Positions 8,415-16,555 of a stretch of 64,000 bases of DNA are shown piece after piece (the stretch's first letter is position 1; every line of letters begins with the position of its first letter). The translations under genes and the position numbers were made by a program. Below the pieces are notes generated by a model. That model ran no database searches. It was not told where the DNA came from and saw only the letters and a program-made list of their open reading frames with translations. Source of the DNA: Amycolatopsis benzoatilytica AK 16/65 (GTDB lineage Bacteria > Actinomycetota > Actinomycetes > Mycobacteriales > Pseudonocardiaceae); NCBI RefSeq assembly GCF_000383915.1, contig NZ_KB912942.1, positions 2,330,561 to 2,394,560 of the forward strand. Direction: 5' to 3'.

Positions 8415-10685
8415 ATGGGCGACACCTGGAGCGTGCCGGGATTCACCGAGGTGGACGAGCTCGGCGTCGGCGGCTTCGGGCGGGTCGTGCTGGCCAAGCA
8501 CGAGGAGTCCGGCCGGATGGCGGCGATCAAGTACCTGCGCGCGGAGTACCTGGCCGACGCTCGGATCGCCGACGCGTTCCGCCGGGAGGCGTGGCTGCTG
8601 TCCGGCGTTCGGAGCCCGCACGTGGTCCGGCTGTTCGATTACGTCGAGACGCCGCACGGTGCGGCGCTGATCATGGAGGCGGTGCCCGGCGTGTCGCTGC
8701 GCGCGCTGCTCACCGTGGAGAAAACTCTCGCGCCGGAGGCGGCGCTGGCGATCCTGAAGGGTTCGCTGCTCGGCCTCGCCGACGCGCACGCGGTCGGCGT
8801 CGTGCACCGCGACTACAAACCGGGGAACGTGCTGGTGTCGCGGGAGGGCGATTCCAAGCTGGTCGACTTCGGGCTGGCCACTTTGGACGGACACAACGGA
8901 CTGAGCGCCGGCTCGCCGTCGTACATGGCACCCGAGCAATGGTCCGGTCAGCCCGGTCAGCCCGCCACCGATGTGTACGCCGCCACCTGCGTCTTCTACC
9001 AGTGCGTCACTGGGCAGTTGCCGTTCCAGGCCGAAACCGCCGACGACCTGCGCGCGATGCACGTCGGCGCTCCGGTGTCGCTGGACGCGGTGCCGGAGGC
9101 GGTGCGGCCGCTGATCACGCGCGGGATGGCGAAGGACGCGGCGTGGCGGCCGGCGACCGCGGGTGCGTTCGTGACCGAGCTGGAAACCGTCGCTCGCGCC
9201 GCGTACGGCAAGGACTGGGAGAAACGCGGCTGGAAGCGGCTCGGCACCGCGGCCGCCGCGCTGACCGCGCTCACGCCGCTGGCGCTGCTGACCACCGCCG
9301 GCACCGCGGCAGCACCGGTCGGCGCGGGCGCCGTCGCGGCGGGCGGTGTGCCGGCTGCGGGCGCGGGGACCGGCGTGACGACGGTGATCGTCGGGAAGGT
9401 CGTCGGCGCGCTGGTTCTGGTCGGGGCGCTGGTCGCGGGCGGGGTGGCGATTTTCGGCAATGGCAAGGAGGATCCGCCGCCGCCCGCTCCGGTGACGGTG
9501 GCGATGCAGACGCTGGCGGGCAAGGATCCGGCGCTGCCCATAACGTACTCGCTGCAGTACCCGCAGCTGTCCGGCGGCGCGGACCCGGCGGTGCGGGACC
9601 GGGTGAACGCCGCGCTGCGGGCACCAGTGGACAAGCGGCTGAAGCAGATACACGACGAGGTGGCGAACCCGGACATCCTTCAGCGGTTCAAGGACGACCA
9701 CGAAACCGCCGGGGCGCGGACGGCCTCGCGGGTGCTGCTGCAGACGCCGACGGTGCTGTCGGTGCGCTACGACAACGACCTCGACTCGACCATCCTGGGC
9801 CACGCCACCTGGCGTTTCCCGGAAACCGTCAACGTCGACCTGGTCACCGGCCGGGTGCTGGAGTGGAAGGACATGTTCCGGCCCGACGTGCTCACCGCGG
9901 CCGGGATGCAGACCCTCACCCAGCGGCTGACCCCGCACACGAGGTCCGGGTTCTGCACCTGGGCGGTCTCCGGGCAGGAGAACCGGCTCGCCACCATCGA
10001 CGCGGCGGACATCCCGTTCGCGAAGAATCCCCATCAGCCCGCCGCGGACATCGGGTTCACGCCGTCCGGGGCGGAGTTCGAGATGCTTTGGTACGACATG
10101 GGCTGTGCTACCGCCAGCGACAAGGAAACCGTGTCGATCCCGCACGCTGAGCTGGACGATCTGCTGTTGCCGCAGTTCGTGTCACGGCTGGGCAAGGCAG
10201 CGCCGGCGGCGTCGTCGTCGGCCGCGCCTGCCTCTCCGTCGAGTTCCGCGCCGGTCTCGGACCAGGGCACCTACACCAACGACCGGTTTGGCTTCAGCGT
10301 GGCTGTCCCTCCGGGCTACGGGAAGTCGCCGTACACACCGCCGGACGGCGACGGCGTGACCTTCTCGAACGCGGGCCTCGACGCGAGCCTCACCGTGTGG
10401 GGCACGAACACCGCGGGCGGTCCGCCGGATGCGCTGTCCGCCGCGGTCGCCGAAGTCGAAGCGAGCGGCGGCCACGTCACCTTCCAGAAGGTCGAGGGCG
10501 AGCATTACTCGCTGTCCGGCTACGAGGCGGACGGGAAGATCTTCTACGAACGCGGCTACCGGGCGGCCGGATCGACGAACGCGCTGCGCTGGGTCTATCC
10601 GAAGGAACAGAAGGACGCGCTGGACGCGCTGGTGGAGCAGTCGCTGGCGTCGTTCCGGCCGGGCGACGTCTCCAAGCCGCACTGA
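8415..10685 (+). CDS. Transmembrane serine/threonine protein kinase with extracytoplasmic domains
   Basis: 756 residues. Kinase domain about 8-270: glycine loop GVGGFG (17-22), lysine in AAIKYL (39), catalytic HRDYKPGN (131-138), DFG (151-153) and SYMAPEQW. A hydrophobic, Ala/Gly-rich region at about 277-355 contains one or two membrane segments. Outside follow a domain that resembles DUF3298/RsiV-type folds (PVTVAMQTLAG onward, about 365-590), a Ser/Ala/Pro linker, and a final roughly 130-residue domain beginning GTYTNDRFGFSVAVPPGY. ATG at 8415 is chosen because GGAGGGGGCGG precedes it. The layout is that of a PknB-like receptor kinase, but without PASTA repeats. Ligand and substrates are unknown; no phosphatase gene is adjacent. 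Confidence 0.9.
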   Translation: MGDTWSVPGFTEVDELGVGGFGRVVLAKHEESGRMAAIKYLRAEYLADARIADAFRREAWLLSGVRSPHVVRLFDYVETPHGAALIMEAVPGVSLRALLTVEKTLAPEAALAILKGSLLGLADAHAVGVVHRDYKPGNVLVSREGDSKLVDFGLATLDGHNGLSAGSPSYMAPEQWSGQPGQPATDVYAATCVFYQCVTGQLPFQAETADDLRAMHVGAPVSLDAVPEAVRPLITRGMAKDAAWRPATAGAFVTELETVARAAYGKDWEKRGWKRLGTAAAALTALTPLALLTTAGTAAAPVGAGAVAAGGVPAAGAGTGVTTVIVGKVVGALVLVGALVAGGVAIFGNGKEDPPPPAPVTVAMQTLAGKDPALPITYSLQYPQLSGGADPAVRDRVNAALRAPVDKRLKQIHDEVANPDILQRFKDDHETAGARTASRVLLQTPTVLSVRYDNDLDSTILGHATWRFPETVNVDLVTGRVLEWKDMFRPDVLTAAGMQTLTQRLTPHTRSGFCTWAVSGQENRLATIDAADIPFAKNPHQPAADIGFTPSGAEFEMLWYDMGCATASDKETVSIPHAELDDLLLPQFVSRLGKAAPAASSSAAPASPSSSAPVSDQGTYTNDRFGFSVAVPPGYGKSPYTPPDGDGVTFSNAGLDASLTVWGTNTAGGPPDALSAAVAEVEASGGHVTFQKVEGEHYSLSGYEADGKIFYERGYRAAGSTNALRWVYPKEQKDALDALVEQSLASFRPGDVSKPH

Positions 10686-10753
10686 GTGCGGCCGAGGACG
10701 AGCGGGAAATGCGTTTTGGCCCGGCCGGCTCGGGCGGCCGACAGGCAAGTTGC

Positions 10754-11317
10754 CTATCCGGCAGGCGAGACAGCCGCAGCGATCAACGCCGCGGCGGCGG
10801 TGTCGAGACGTTCGTCGTCTCCGGTCACCATGCGGTCCAGGCAGAGTCCTCGGAGGCCGGAGATCAGCAGGCTGGCCCGGGCGGCCGCGTCGGCTTCGGG
10901 ATAGCCCAGCTTCCGGTAGACCGGGACCAGCGGGTCGATCATCGCGGAGATCGCTTCGCCGGCGACCGCGGCGTAGCGGTCGGGTTGGGTCGGGGCGAGG
11001 GCCAGCACCTGGAACAGGATGCGGATCGGCCGTTGCTGGCGGCCTCGGGTGATTGCCCGCCACAGGCGGTGTGCGGCGGCGGAGAGGGTCGCCTCGTCTT
11101 CGACGTCGCGGAAGAGTTCCGTGACGTCCGGGCGGCTGGCGGCGATCGCTTCGGCGATCAGGTTGTCGCGGCTGCCGAAGTAGTACAGCAGCATCCGTTT
11201 GCTGGTTCCCAGCGCTTCGCCCATCGGCGCGAGCGACAGGTCGGCGATGCCGTGCGTCGCGCAGTAGTCGACGACTTGCCGCAACAGTTCGGCGCGACGG
11301 CCGGTACCCGAGTCCAC
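10754..11317 (-). CDS. TetR-family transcriptional repressor
   Basis: 187 residues. The N-terminal helix-turn-helix spans about 10-55 (LLRQVVDYCATHGIADLSLAPMGEALGTSKRMLLYYFGSRDNLI), the TetR signature ending in YYFGSRDNLI. The C-terminal helical domain should bind a small ligand. It is divergent from an FAD monooxygenase, with two copies of a 14-bp perfect palindrome in the 76-bp gap, so it very probably represses that enzyme and itself and is released by the enzyme's substrate or product. Confidence 0.92.
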   Translation of the reverse strand: MDSGTGRRAELLRQVVDYCATHGIADLSLAPMGEALGTSKRMLLYYFGSRDNLIAEAIAASRPDVTELFRDVEDEATLSAAAHRLWRAITRGRQQRPIRILFQVLALAPTQPDRYAAVAGEAISAMIDPLVPVYRKLGYPEADAAARASLLISGLRGLCLDRMVTGDDERLDTAAAALIAAAVSPAG

Positions 11318-11326
11318 CCCTTGACT

Positions 11327-11373
11327 GTACCGATCGGTACGCCGTACCGTCCATTCCGCGTACCGATCGGTAC
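11327..11373. promoter_or_regulatory. Tandem palindromic operators for the adjacent TetR regulator
   Basis: The perfect 14-bp palindrome GTACCGATCGGTAC occurs at 11327-11340 and again at 11360-11373, 33 bp apart centre to centre (about three helical turns). A half-site GTACCG lies between them at 11344. The pair occupies the short gap between the TetR gene (start 11317) and the FAD monooxygenase (start 11394). Confidence 0.85.
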
Positions 11374-11393
11374 AAGCGCGACGAGGAGGTCCG

Positions 11394-12593
11394 ATGGCGG
11401 GGCAGGCACTCTCGGTGGCGATCGTCGGCGGCGGGATCGGCGGGCTGACGCTCGCGCTCGCGTTGCGGGAGCGCGGGATCGAGGCGCGGGTCTACGAGCG
11501 GTCGAGCGAACTGCGCGAGATCGGCGCGGCGGTGGCGTTGTCCGCCAACGGGTCCCGGGTGCTGGAGAGGCTGGGATTGGGAGCTGAGCTGGCGGCTTGT
11601 TCGGCAGTGCCGACCGAACTGGTCTACCGGCATTGGCGTGGCGGTCGGCGGTTGGTCGCGTATCCGATCGGGGCGGCCTACGAGGAGCGCTTCGCCGGAC
11701 CGTACTACGGCATCCACCGCGCTGATCTGCAGCGGATTCTCGCCGGCGCTTGCGGGAATGTGCAGCTCGGGCGGCAGCTGACCGGGCTGGCATCGGCCGG
11801 AAGCGGCTATCGGCTCGAATTCGCCGACGGCAGTGCGGAAACCGCCGATGTGGTGGTGGGTGCCGACGGCGTGCATTCGACGGTTCGAGGGTGGGTCGCC
11901 GAGGTGCCGCCCGCGCGCTACTCCGGCACGAGCGGCTTTCGCGGGCTGGTGCCGGTCGAGCAGTTGCCGTCGTTGCCCGATCCGGGCGCGATCCAGTTCT
12001 GGATGGGGCCGGGCGGGCATTTGCTGCACTACCCGATCGGGGACGGCTCGGTGGTGAACTTTCTCGCGGTGCTGGACGAACCGGCAGCCTGGGCAAGCGA
12101 CTCCTGGACCGAGGAGATCACCCCGCACCAGGCCGAGGCGGCGTTCGACGGCTGGCATCCGGCGGTGCGCGAGATGGTCGCCGCGACAACTCTGCACCAG
12201 CGGTGGGCGTTGTTCGGGGCGCAGCCGCTCAACCGGTGGCACCGGGGTGGAGTGGTGCTGCTCGGCGACGCGGCCCATGCGATGTTGCCGCATCACGGGC
12301 AGGGGGCGAACCAGACCATTGAGGACGCCGTGACGCTCGCTGAATGCCTGGCGCGGCAAACGCTCCTGTCGGCGTTGGACCGTTACGAGAAGCTGCGGCG
12401 CGGACGGACTCGAGCGGTGCAGCGGAGTTCGTGGGTGGCGTCGGGGTTGCTGCATCTGCCGGACGGACCAGCCGCGGAGGCGCGGGACCGGGCACTGGAG
12501 CGGATCGGCGGGACCCTGGAGTGGATCCACTCGCACGACGCGCTGGCGGTGTCTTCAGCTCCGGCGTCGCCGCCGCGTGCCGCCACGAGGTGA
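11394..12593 (+). CDS. FAD-dependent monooxygenase, salicylate hydroxylase-like
   Basis: 399 residues, group A flavoprotein hydroxylase. The Rossmann motif VAIVGGGIGGL is at about 8-18; the NADPH/FAD motif VVVGADGVHSTVR near 155-167; the second FAD motif VLLGDAAHAMLPHHGQGANQTIED near 284-307. AGGAGG precedes the ATG. Such enzymes hydroxylate aromatic acids or tailor polyketides using NAD(P)H and O2. Nothing aromatic-catabolic lies nearby, so substrate assignment is not possible; the tight TetR pairing suggests an inducible detoxification or catabolic step. Confidence 0.9.
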   Translation: MAGQALSVAIVGGGIGGLTLALALRERGIEARVYERSSELREIGAAVALSANGSRVLERLGLGAELAACSAVPTELVYRHWRGGRRLVAYPIGAAYEERFAGPYYGIHRADLQRILAGACGNVQLGRQLTGLASAGSGYRLEFADGSAETADVVVGADGVHSTVRGWVAEVPPARYSGTSGFRGLVPVEQLPSLPDPGAIQFWMGPGGHLLHYPIGDGSVVNFLAVLDEPAAWASDSWTEEITPHQAEAAFDGWHPAVREMVAATTLHQRWALFGAQPLNRWHRGGVVLLGDAAHAMLPHHGQGANQTIEDAVTLAECLARQTLLSALDRYEKLRRGRTRAVQRSSWVASGLLHLPDGPAAEARDRALERIGGTLEWIHSHDALAVSSAPASPPRAATR

Positions 12594-12699
12594 GATCGAC
12601 CGCTGAGTACGCCGGGGCGAGGAAGTCGTGCAGCAAGACGATGACGGCCAATGCGGCGCGACTCGGGTCGATCGCGGGCCGTCGGTAGCCCGCGCCGCG

Positions 12700-14025
12700 T
12701 CAGGAAAGTCCCAGGTGCTGCCGCAGAGTCGAGCCCTCGTACTCCTCCCGGAACACCCCGCGCTCCTGCAGCAACGGCACCACCCGGTCGGCGAACTCGT
12801 CCAGCCCGCCGGGCGTCACGTGCGGGACGAGGACGAACCCGTCGGAAGCGTCCGCCTGCACGAGTTCGTTCATCCTCGACGCGACCGTCTCCGGCGAGCC
12901 GATGAAGTTCTGCCGGCCGGTCACCTCGATGATCAGTTCCCTGGTCGTCAGATGCTTCGCTTCCGCGAGCTCGCGCCATTCCTTGGCGGTCGCCACCGGG
13001 TCGCGGTGCATCCGGACGCTGGCCCGGCCCTTCGAGATCAGGTCGCCGACCACCGGGTCGAAGGGCGGGAGCGGACCGTTCGCGTCGTGAGCGCTCAGGT
13101 CGGTGTTCCAGAGCTGCTCCAGGACCTTGATCGCGGTCTGTTCGCTCACCTGCTTCAACCGGACCTCGTGCGCGATCTCGTGCGCCTCGGCGTCGGTGTC
13201 GCCCAGCACGAAGGTCGCGGCGGGGAGGACGACCAGGTCCTGTGCCGCGCGACCGTACTTGGCGAGGCGGCCCTTGACGTCCGAGTAGAAGGCTTGCCCG
13301 GCTTCGAGGGTGCCGTGGCGGGTGAAGATGGCGTCGGCGGTCGCGGCGGCGAATTCGCGGCCCTCCTCGGAGTCGCCGGCTTGGATGGTGACGGGGCGGC
13401 CTTGCGGGCTGCGCGGGACCGGGAAACGGCCGGAGATGGCGAAGTGGTCGTCCTGGTGCGAGAAAGCTCCGCCAACGCCGGTGAGGAAGCGGCCGGATTC
13501 CTTGTCCGCCAGCACTTCTTCGTCGTGCCAGGAATCGAACAGTTCCCACGCGGTGCGCAGGAAGGTTTCGGCGCGCGAGTAGCGCTGATCTTGCGGCAGG
13601 AAACCGCCGCGGCGGAAGTTCTCGCCGGTGAAGGCGTCCCAGGACGTCACGACGTTCCAGGCGGCCCGGCCGGCGGACAGGTGGTCGAGCGAAGCGAATT
13701 GCCGTGCTACCTCGAACGGTTCGTTGAACGTCGAGTTGATGGTGCCCGCCAGCCCTAGCCGGTCGGTGACCGCTGCCAGCGCGGAGAGCACGGTGAAGGT
13801 GTCCGGTCGGCCGACGACGTCCAGGTCGTAGATCTCGCCGCCCTGTTCCCGCAGCCGCAAGCCCTCTGCGAGGAAGAAGAAGTCGAACTTCGCGCGTTCG
13901 GCGGTCTGCGCCAGCTTGACGAACGAGCTGAACTCGATGTGGCTGCCAGCTGCCGGATCGCTCCACACGGTGGTGTTGTTGACCCCGGGGAAGTGCGCGG
14001 CGAGGTGGATCTGCTTCTGCGTCAT
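12700..14025 (-). CDS. LLM-class FMN-dependent monooxygenase (NtaA/SnaA/DszA type)
   Basis: 441 residues, TIM-barrel luciferase-like fold. The sequence follows the NtaA/SnaA/DszA/SfnG subfamily closely: AAHFPGVNNTTVWSDP at the N-terminus, FDFFFLAEGLRLRE, AWNVVTSWDAFTGENF and the C-terminal EYEGSTLRQHLGL. Members use FMNH2 from a separate reductase to attack chelators, sulfones or other xenobiotics. It lies 16 bp after another subfamily member with the same orientation, so the two form an operon. No flavin reductase is adjacent; the deazaflavin-type reductase at 15569-16366 is not an obvious FMN reductase. Substrate unknown. Confidence 0.9.
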   Translation of the reverse strand: MTQKQIHLAAHFPGVNNTTVWSDPAAGSHIEFSSFVKLAQTAERAKFDFFFLAEGLRLREQGGEIYDLDVVGRPDTFTVLSALAAVTDRLGLAGTINSTFNEPFEVARQFASLDHLSAGRAAWNVVTSWDAFTGENFRRGGFLPQDQRYSRAETFLRTAWELFDSWHDEEVLADKESGRFLTGVGGAFSHQDDHFAISGRFPVPRSPQGRPVTIQAGDSEEGREFAAATADAIFTRHGTLEAGQAFYSDVKGRLAKYGRAAQDLVVLPAATFVLGDTDAEAHEIAHEVRLKQVSEQTAIKVLEQLWNTDLSAHDANGPLPPFDPVVGDLISKGRASVRMHRDPVATAKEWRELAEAKHLTTRELIIEVTGRQNFIGSPETVASRMNELVQADASDGFVLVPHVTPGGLDEFADRVVPLLQERGVFREEYEGSTLRQHLGLS

Positions 14026-14041
14026 GATCGTCTCCCGGGAG

Positions 14042-15145
14042 TCAGGCGGCGTAGCGGTTGGCCGGGCGCGGGAGGCCGAGCAGCTCGCGCAGGGTCGAGG
14101 CTTCGTACGCAGTGCGGAACGCGCCCCGGCCGCGAAGCTCGGGGACGAGGCCGTCCGTGATCGCGGTCAGGTCGTGCGGTATCGCACCGGGGCGCAGGCG
14201 GAACCCGGTCAGGCCGGCCGCGTGCCAGTCGAGCAGGAGATCGGCCAGTTCGGCGGGAGTGCCGGTGAAGACGTGCGCGTCGGACGTGAACTCGGCGCGG
14301 TCGTCGAGGCGGGCTTTCCGGTCTGCGGCGGCCTGTGCGGTTTCGTCCAGGAACACCACAAGATCGGCGAAGACCTGTGCCGGGGCACCGATTTCTTCGA
14401 CGATGGCCAAGGCGTGCGCGCGGTCGGTCGGCGTCACGAACAGCAGGTCGCCGAGGCGATAGGCGGCGGGGCTGTCCGCGAGCGCGGCGACGATCGGCTG
14501 CCCTTGCGGCGGGCGCGGCGTGATGGACGGACCCTTGACGGAGAACCAGCGGCCCTCGAAATCGATGTAGTGCAGCTTGTCCCGGTCCACGAACCGGCCG
14601 GTCGCGACGTCGCGGATCTCCGCGTCGTCCTCCCAGCTGTCCCACAGCCGGCGCAGCACCTCGACGTAGTCGGCGGCCTCGTCGAACAGTTCGGCCACGG
14701 CGGGCGGCGTGCGGCGGCCGAACTGCCGGAATTCGGCCGGGCTGTCGGACACCTGCACGCGGACGCCGGCGCGGCCGGTGCTGACGTAGTCGAGCGTCGC
14801 GATCGCCTTCGACACATGAAACGGCTCGGTGTGGGTGACGACCGCGGTCGGGATCAGGCCGATGTGCGAGGTCAACGGCGCGACGCGGGAGGCGAGCAGC
14901 ACAGCGTCGAGCCGCGTCTGCGCACGGCGGTCGCTCGGCTCGGGCGTGCCGGGGTCGCGCAGGGACAGGAAATCTTCGAAGGTGACGAAATCCAGGTGCG
15001 CGGCTTCGGCCTGCCGGACGAGCCCGGTCCAGTACTCGGCGGTGAGCAGGTCCGCCGGGCGCGCGTCCGGTTCGCGCCACGCCGCGGGATGCCAGCCGGC
15101 GCCTTCCAGCGCGACGGCGAGCCGTGGTCCGGTGAGCCCAGTCAT
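14042..15145 (-). CDS. LLM-class FMN-dependent monooxygenase (NtaA-like), second enzyme of the pair
   Basis: 367 residues, luciferase-like TIM barrel with LDFVTFEDFLSLRDPG, SHIGLIPTAVVTHTEPFHVSKAIATLDYVSTGRAGVRVQVS and the C-terminal AYEASTLRELLGLPRP. The ATG at 15145 is chosen because GGAAAGGACGC precedes it; in-frame codons further upstream lack an RBS. It is shorter than its downstream neighbour because it lacks the insertion typical of full NtaA homologues. First gene of the two-gene operon with 12700-14025. Probably another FMNH2-dependent oxygenase for an unknown sulfur- or nitrogen-containing compound. Confidence 0.87.
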   Translation of the reverse strand: MTGLTGPRLAVALEGAGWHPAAWREPDARPADLLTAEYWTGLVRQAEAAHLDFVTFEDFLSLRDPGTPEPSDRRAQTRLDAVLLASRVAPLTSHIGLIPTAVVTHTEPFHVSKAIATLDYVSTGRAGVRVQVSDSPAEFRQFGRRTPPAVAELFDEAADYVEVLRRLWDSWEDDAEIRDVATGRFVDRDKLHYIDFEGRWFSVKGPSITPRPPQGQPIVAALADSPAAYRLGDLLFVTPTDRAHALAIVEEIGAPAQVFADLVVFLDETAQAAADRKARLDDRAEFTSDAHVFTGTPAELADLLLDWHAAGLTGFRLRPGAIPHDLTAITDGLVPELRGRGAFRTAYEASTLRELLGLPRPANRYAA

Positions 15146-15295
15146 GCTGCGTCCTTTCCCGGGGATGTGCGCAGTGTGGCTCGTGCGGCGGCACGGCGGC
15201 AGCCGCACCCAGCGTCTGGGACAGCTGGCGGGCGCGGGAATAAACCGGTTGGCTGCCGGAGCACGGACAAGGTTGGCTCGGTTTCGTTGATCCGG

Positions 15296-15465
15296 ATGCA
15301 CACGGACGGAGCGGAGATCGCCTCCGAACTGGTCCGACGCCTTGTCTCAGCCCAGCTCCGGCAGTGGCCGGGCGGCCGGCATCGGGGCTGGGGCTGGCAG
15401 GGACCGCGGACGCGATGTTCTGGCTCGGCTCGGACCTGGTGGCACGGCTGGAGGTCTGGTTCTAG
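15296..15465 (+). pseudogene. Relic of an aminoglycoside phosphotransferase-family gene
   Basis: An ATG at 15296 opens MHTDGAEIASELVRRLVSAQ followed by LRQWP, the usual first 25 residues of actinobacterial APH-family phosphotransferases. After about codon 27 the frame is lost; the next conserved block, AMFWLGSDLVARL (normally NAMFRLGxDLVVRLPR), appears in the +1 frame and ends at TAG 15463-15465. The rest of the kinase (brenner HxD and DxD motifs) is absent. This is a frameshifted and truncated remnant in a 423-bp gap. Recognition rests on memory of the family N-terminus. Confidence 0.6.
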
Positions 15466-15568
15466 CAGCGGCGGCTGCGGCCGACGATCGCAGCCGTGCT
15501 GGCGGACGGACGACCCCGGGTACGCAAGGGACCGTCAGGCCGGTTTCCCGGACGACCGGGAGCGAGGT

Positions 15569-16366
15569 TCAGTTCGAACGAGGGTGCTCCTCGAGGTCGA
15601 TCCGGACCGTCAGCAGATCCGTCCCGACCGCCCGCACCGCCGTGCTGTTCATGCGCGGCAACGATTTCAGCCGAGCGCGCGCGTCGTCGTCGGGCAGCAG
15701 GTGGGCGACACCGGCGAACCAGCGACCGTGCAGCCGCAGCCGGACGCGCGGGTCGGCCTGGATGTTGCGCACGTAGTGCGAGCGCTCGCCGAACTCGGAG
15801 ACCAGCCAGAACTGCCGCCCGGTGCGCCGCCCGCCGATCGGCGTCTGCCGGGCCAGGCCGGAGCTGCGACCGGTCGTTTCGAGCAGCGTTTGCGTCGGCA
15901 GCCGGGAGAGGACCGGGTTGCCGACCCGCCGCTGGAACGCCGTGACGATCCGATGCTGCCGATCACCCGGCCGGCCCGGCGCGGCGGCCTGCCGCAGCCG
16001 CGCCGGAATGATCAGCTGGTGACACGGGACCGCGAGCGTCCACAACACTCGGCCGAGGAACCGGTCGTAGCTGACCTCCGTGGTCCAGTGCACCCGGCGT
16101 TCGTCGAGCCGCACGATGTTGCGGGCGGTCAGCAACGGCGACGGAGTTTCGAGGACCACGCGGTCCGGCTCGACCGAAGCGACCGACCAGCCGAGCACCC
16201 GCTCCGGTGCGAGGAGAGTGCGCAACCCGAGACACCGCCAGCCGACGCGCAGAAATGTCCGTACTGGCCGCGGCGCGTCTTCCCATACCGCTCTGGCCCA
16301 GGCCAACGCGGTGCGGACGTCTTGGTCCGGGCGTTCGATGTCCACAGTGGACGTGAAATCCGGCAC
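15569..16366 (-). CDS. Nitroreductase/quinone reductase family protein (deazaflavin type) with extra N-terminal domain
   Basis: 265 residues, GTG start. Residues 1-125 resemble a polyketide-cyclase/DUF2867-like small barrel (RVVLETPSPLLTARNIVRLDERRVHWTTEVSYDRF). From about 135 on it follows the Ddn/DUF385 split-barrel family: LLETTGRSSGLARQTPIGG, then FWLVSEFGERSHYVRNIQADPRVRLRLHGRWFAGVAHLL. Ddn-type proteins use reduced F420 to reduce quinones and nitro compounds. It stands alone between relic DNA and the third LLM monooxygenase. The fusion is less common than the stand-alone 150-residue form such as the one at 58326-58802. Confidence 0.78.
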   Translation of the reverse strand: MPDFTSTVDIERPDQDVRTALAWARAVWEDAPRPVRTFLRVGWRCLGLRTLLAPERVLGWSVASVEPDRVVLETPSPLLTARNIVRLDERRVHWTTEVSYDRFLGRVLWTLAVPCHQLIIPARLRQAAAPGRPGDRQHRIVTAFQRRVGNPVLSRLPTQTLLETTGRSSGLARQTPIGGRRTGRQFWLVSEFGERSHYVRNIQADPRVRLRLHGRWFAGVAHLLPDDDARARLKSLPRMNSTAVRAVGTDLLTVRIDLEEHPRSN

Positions 16367-16442
16367 CGGACCAGGCTAGCACCGAGTGGACCAGGTTGCC
16401 GGTGGTCAGTCAGCACCTCTTGGCCGCACGTCACGGTGCCTT

Positions 16443-16495
16443 TCCGTGAAGGGCCCCTTCCCGGACTTAGATTCCCTGAGTGGGCCCCTGACGGA
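16443..16495. terminator. Imperfect hairpin terminator
   Basis: Arms TCCGT-GAA-GGGCCC (16443-16456) and GGGCCC-CTG-ACGGA (16482-16495) pair except for a 3x3 internal mismatch. It lies just downstream of the minus-strand LLM gene ending at 16556. The outer TCCGTGAAGGG is shared with the perfect hairpin at 51255-51309. Confidence 0.5.
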
Positions 16496-16555
16496 CGGAG
16501 CGCGCCGCGGTTCCGCAAGGCCAGCGCTCGTCCGGCCGCCCGCACGAGCCGCGCC

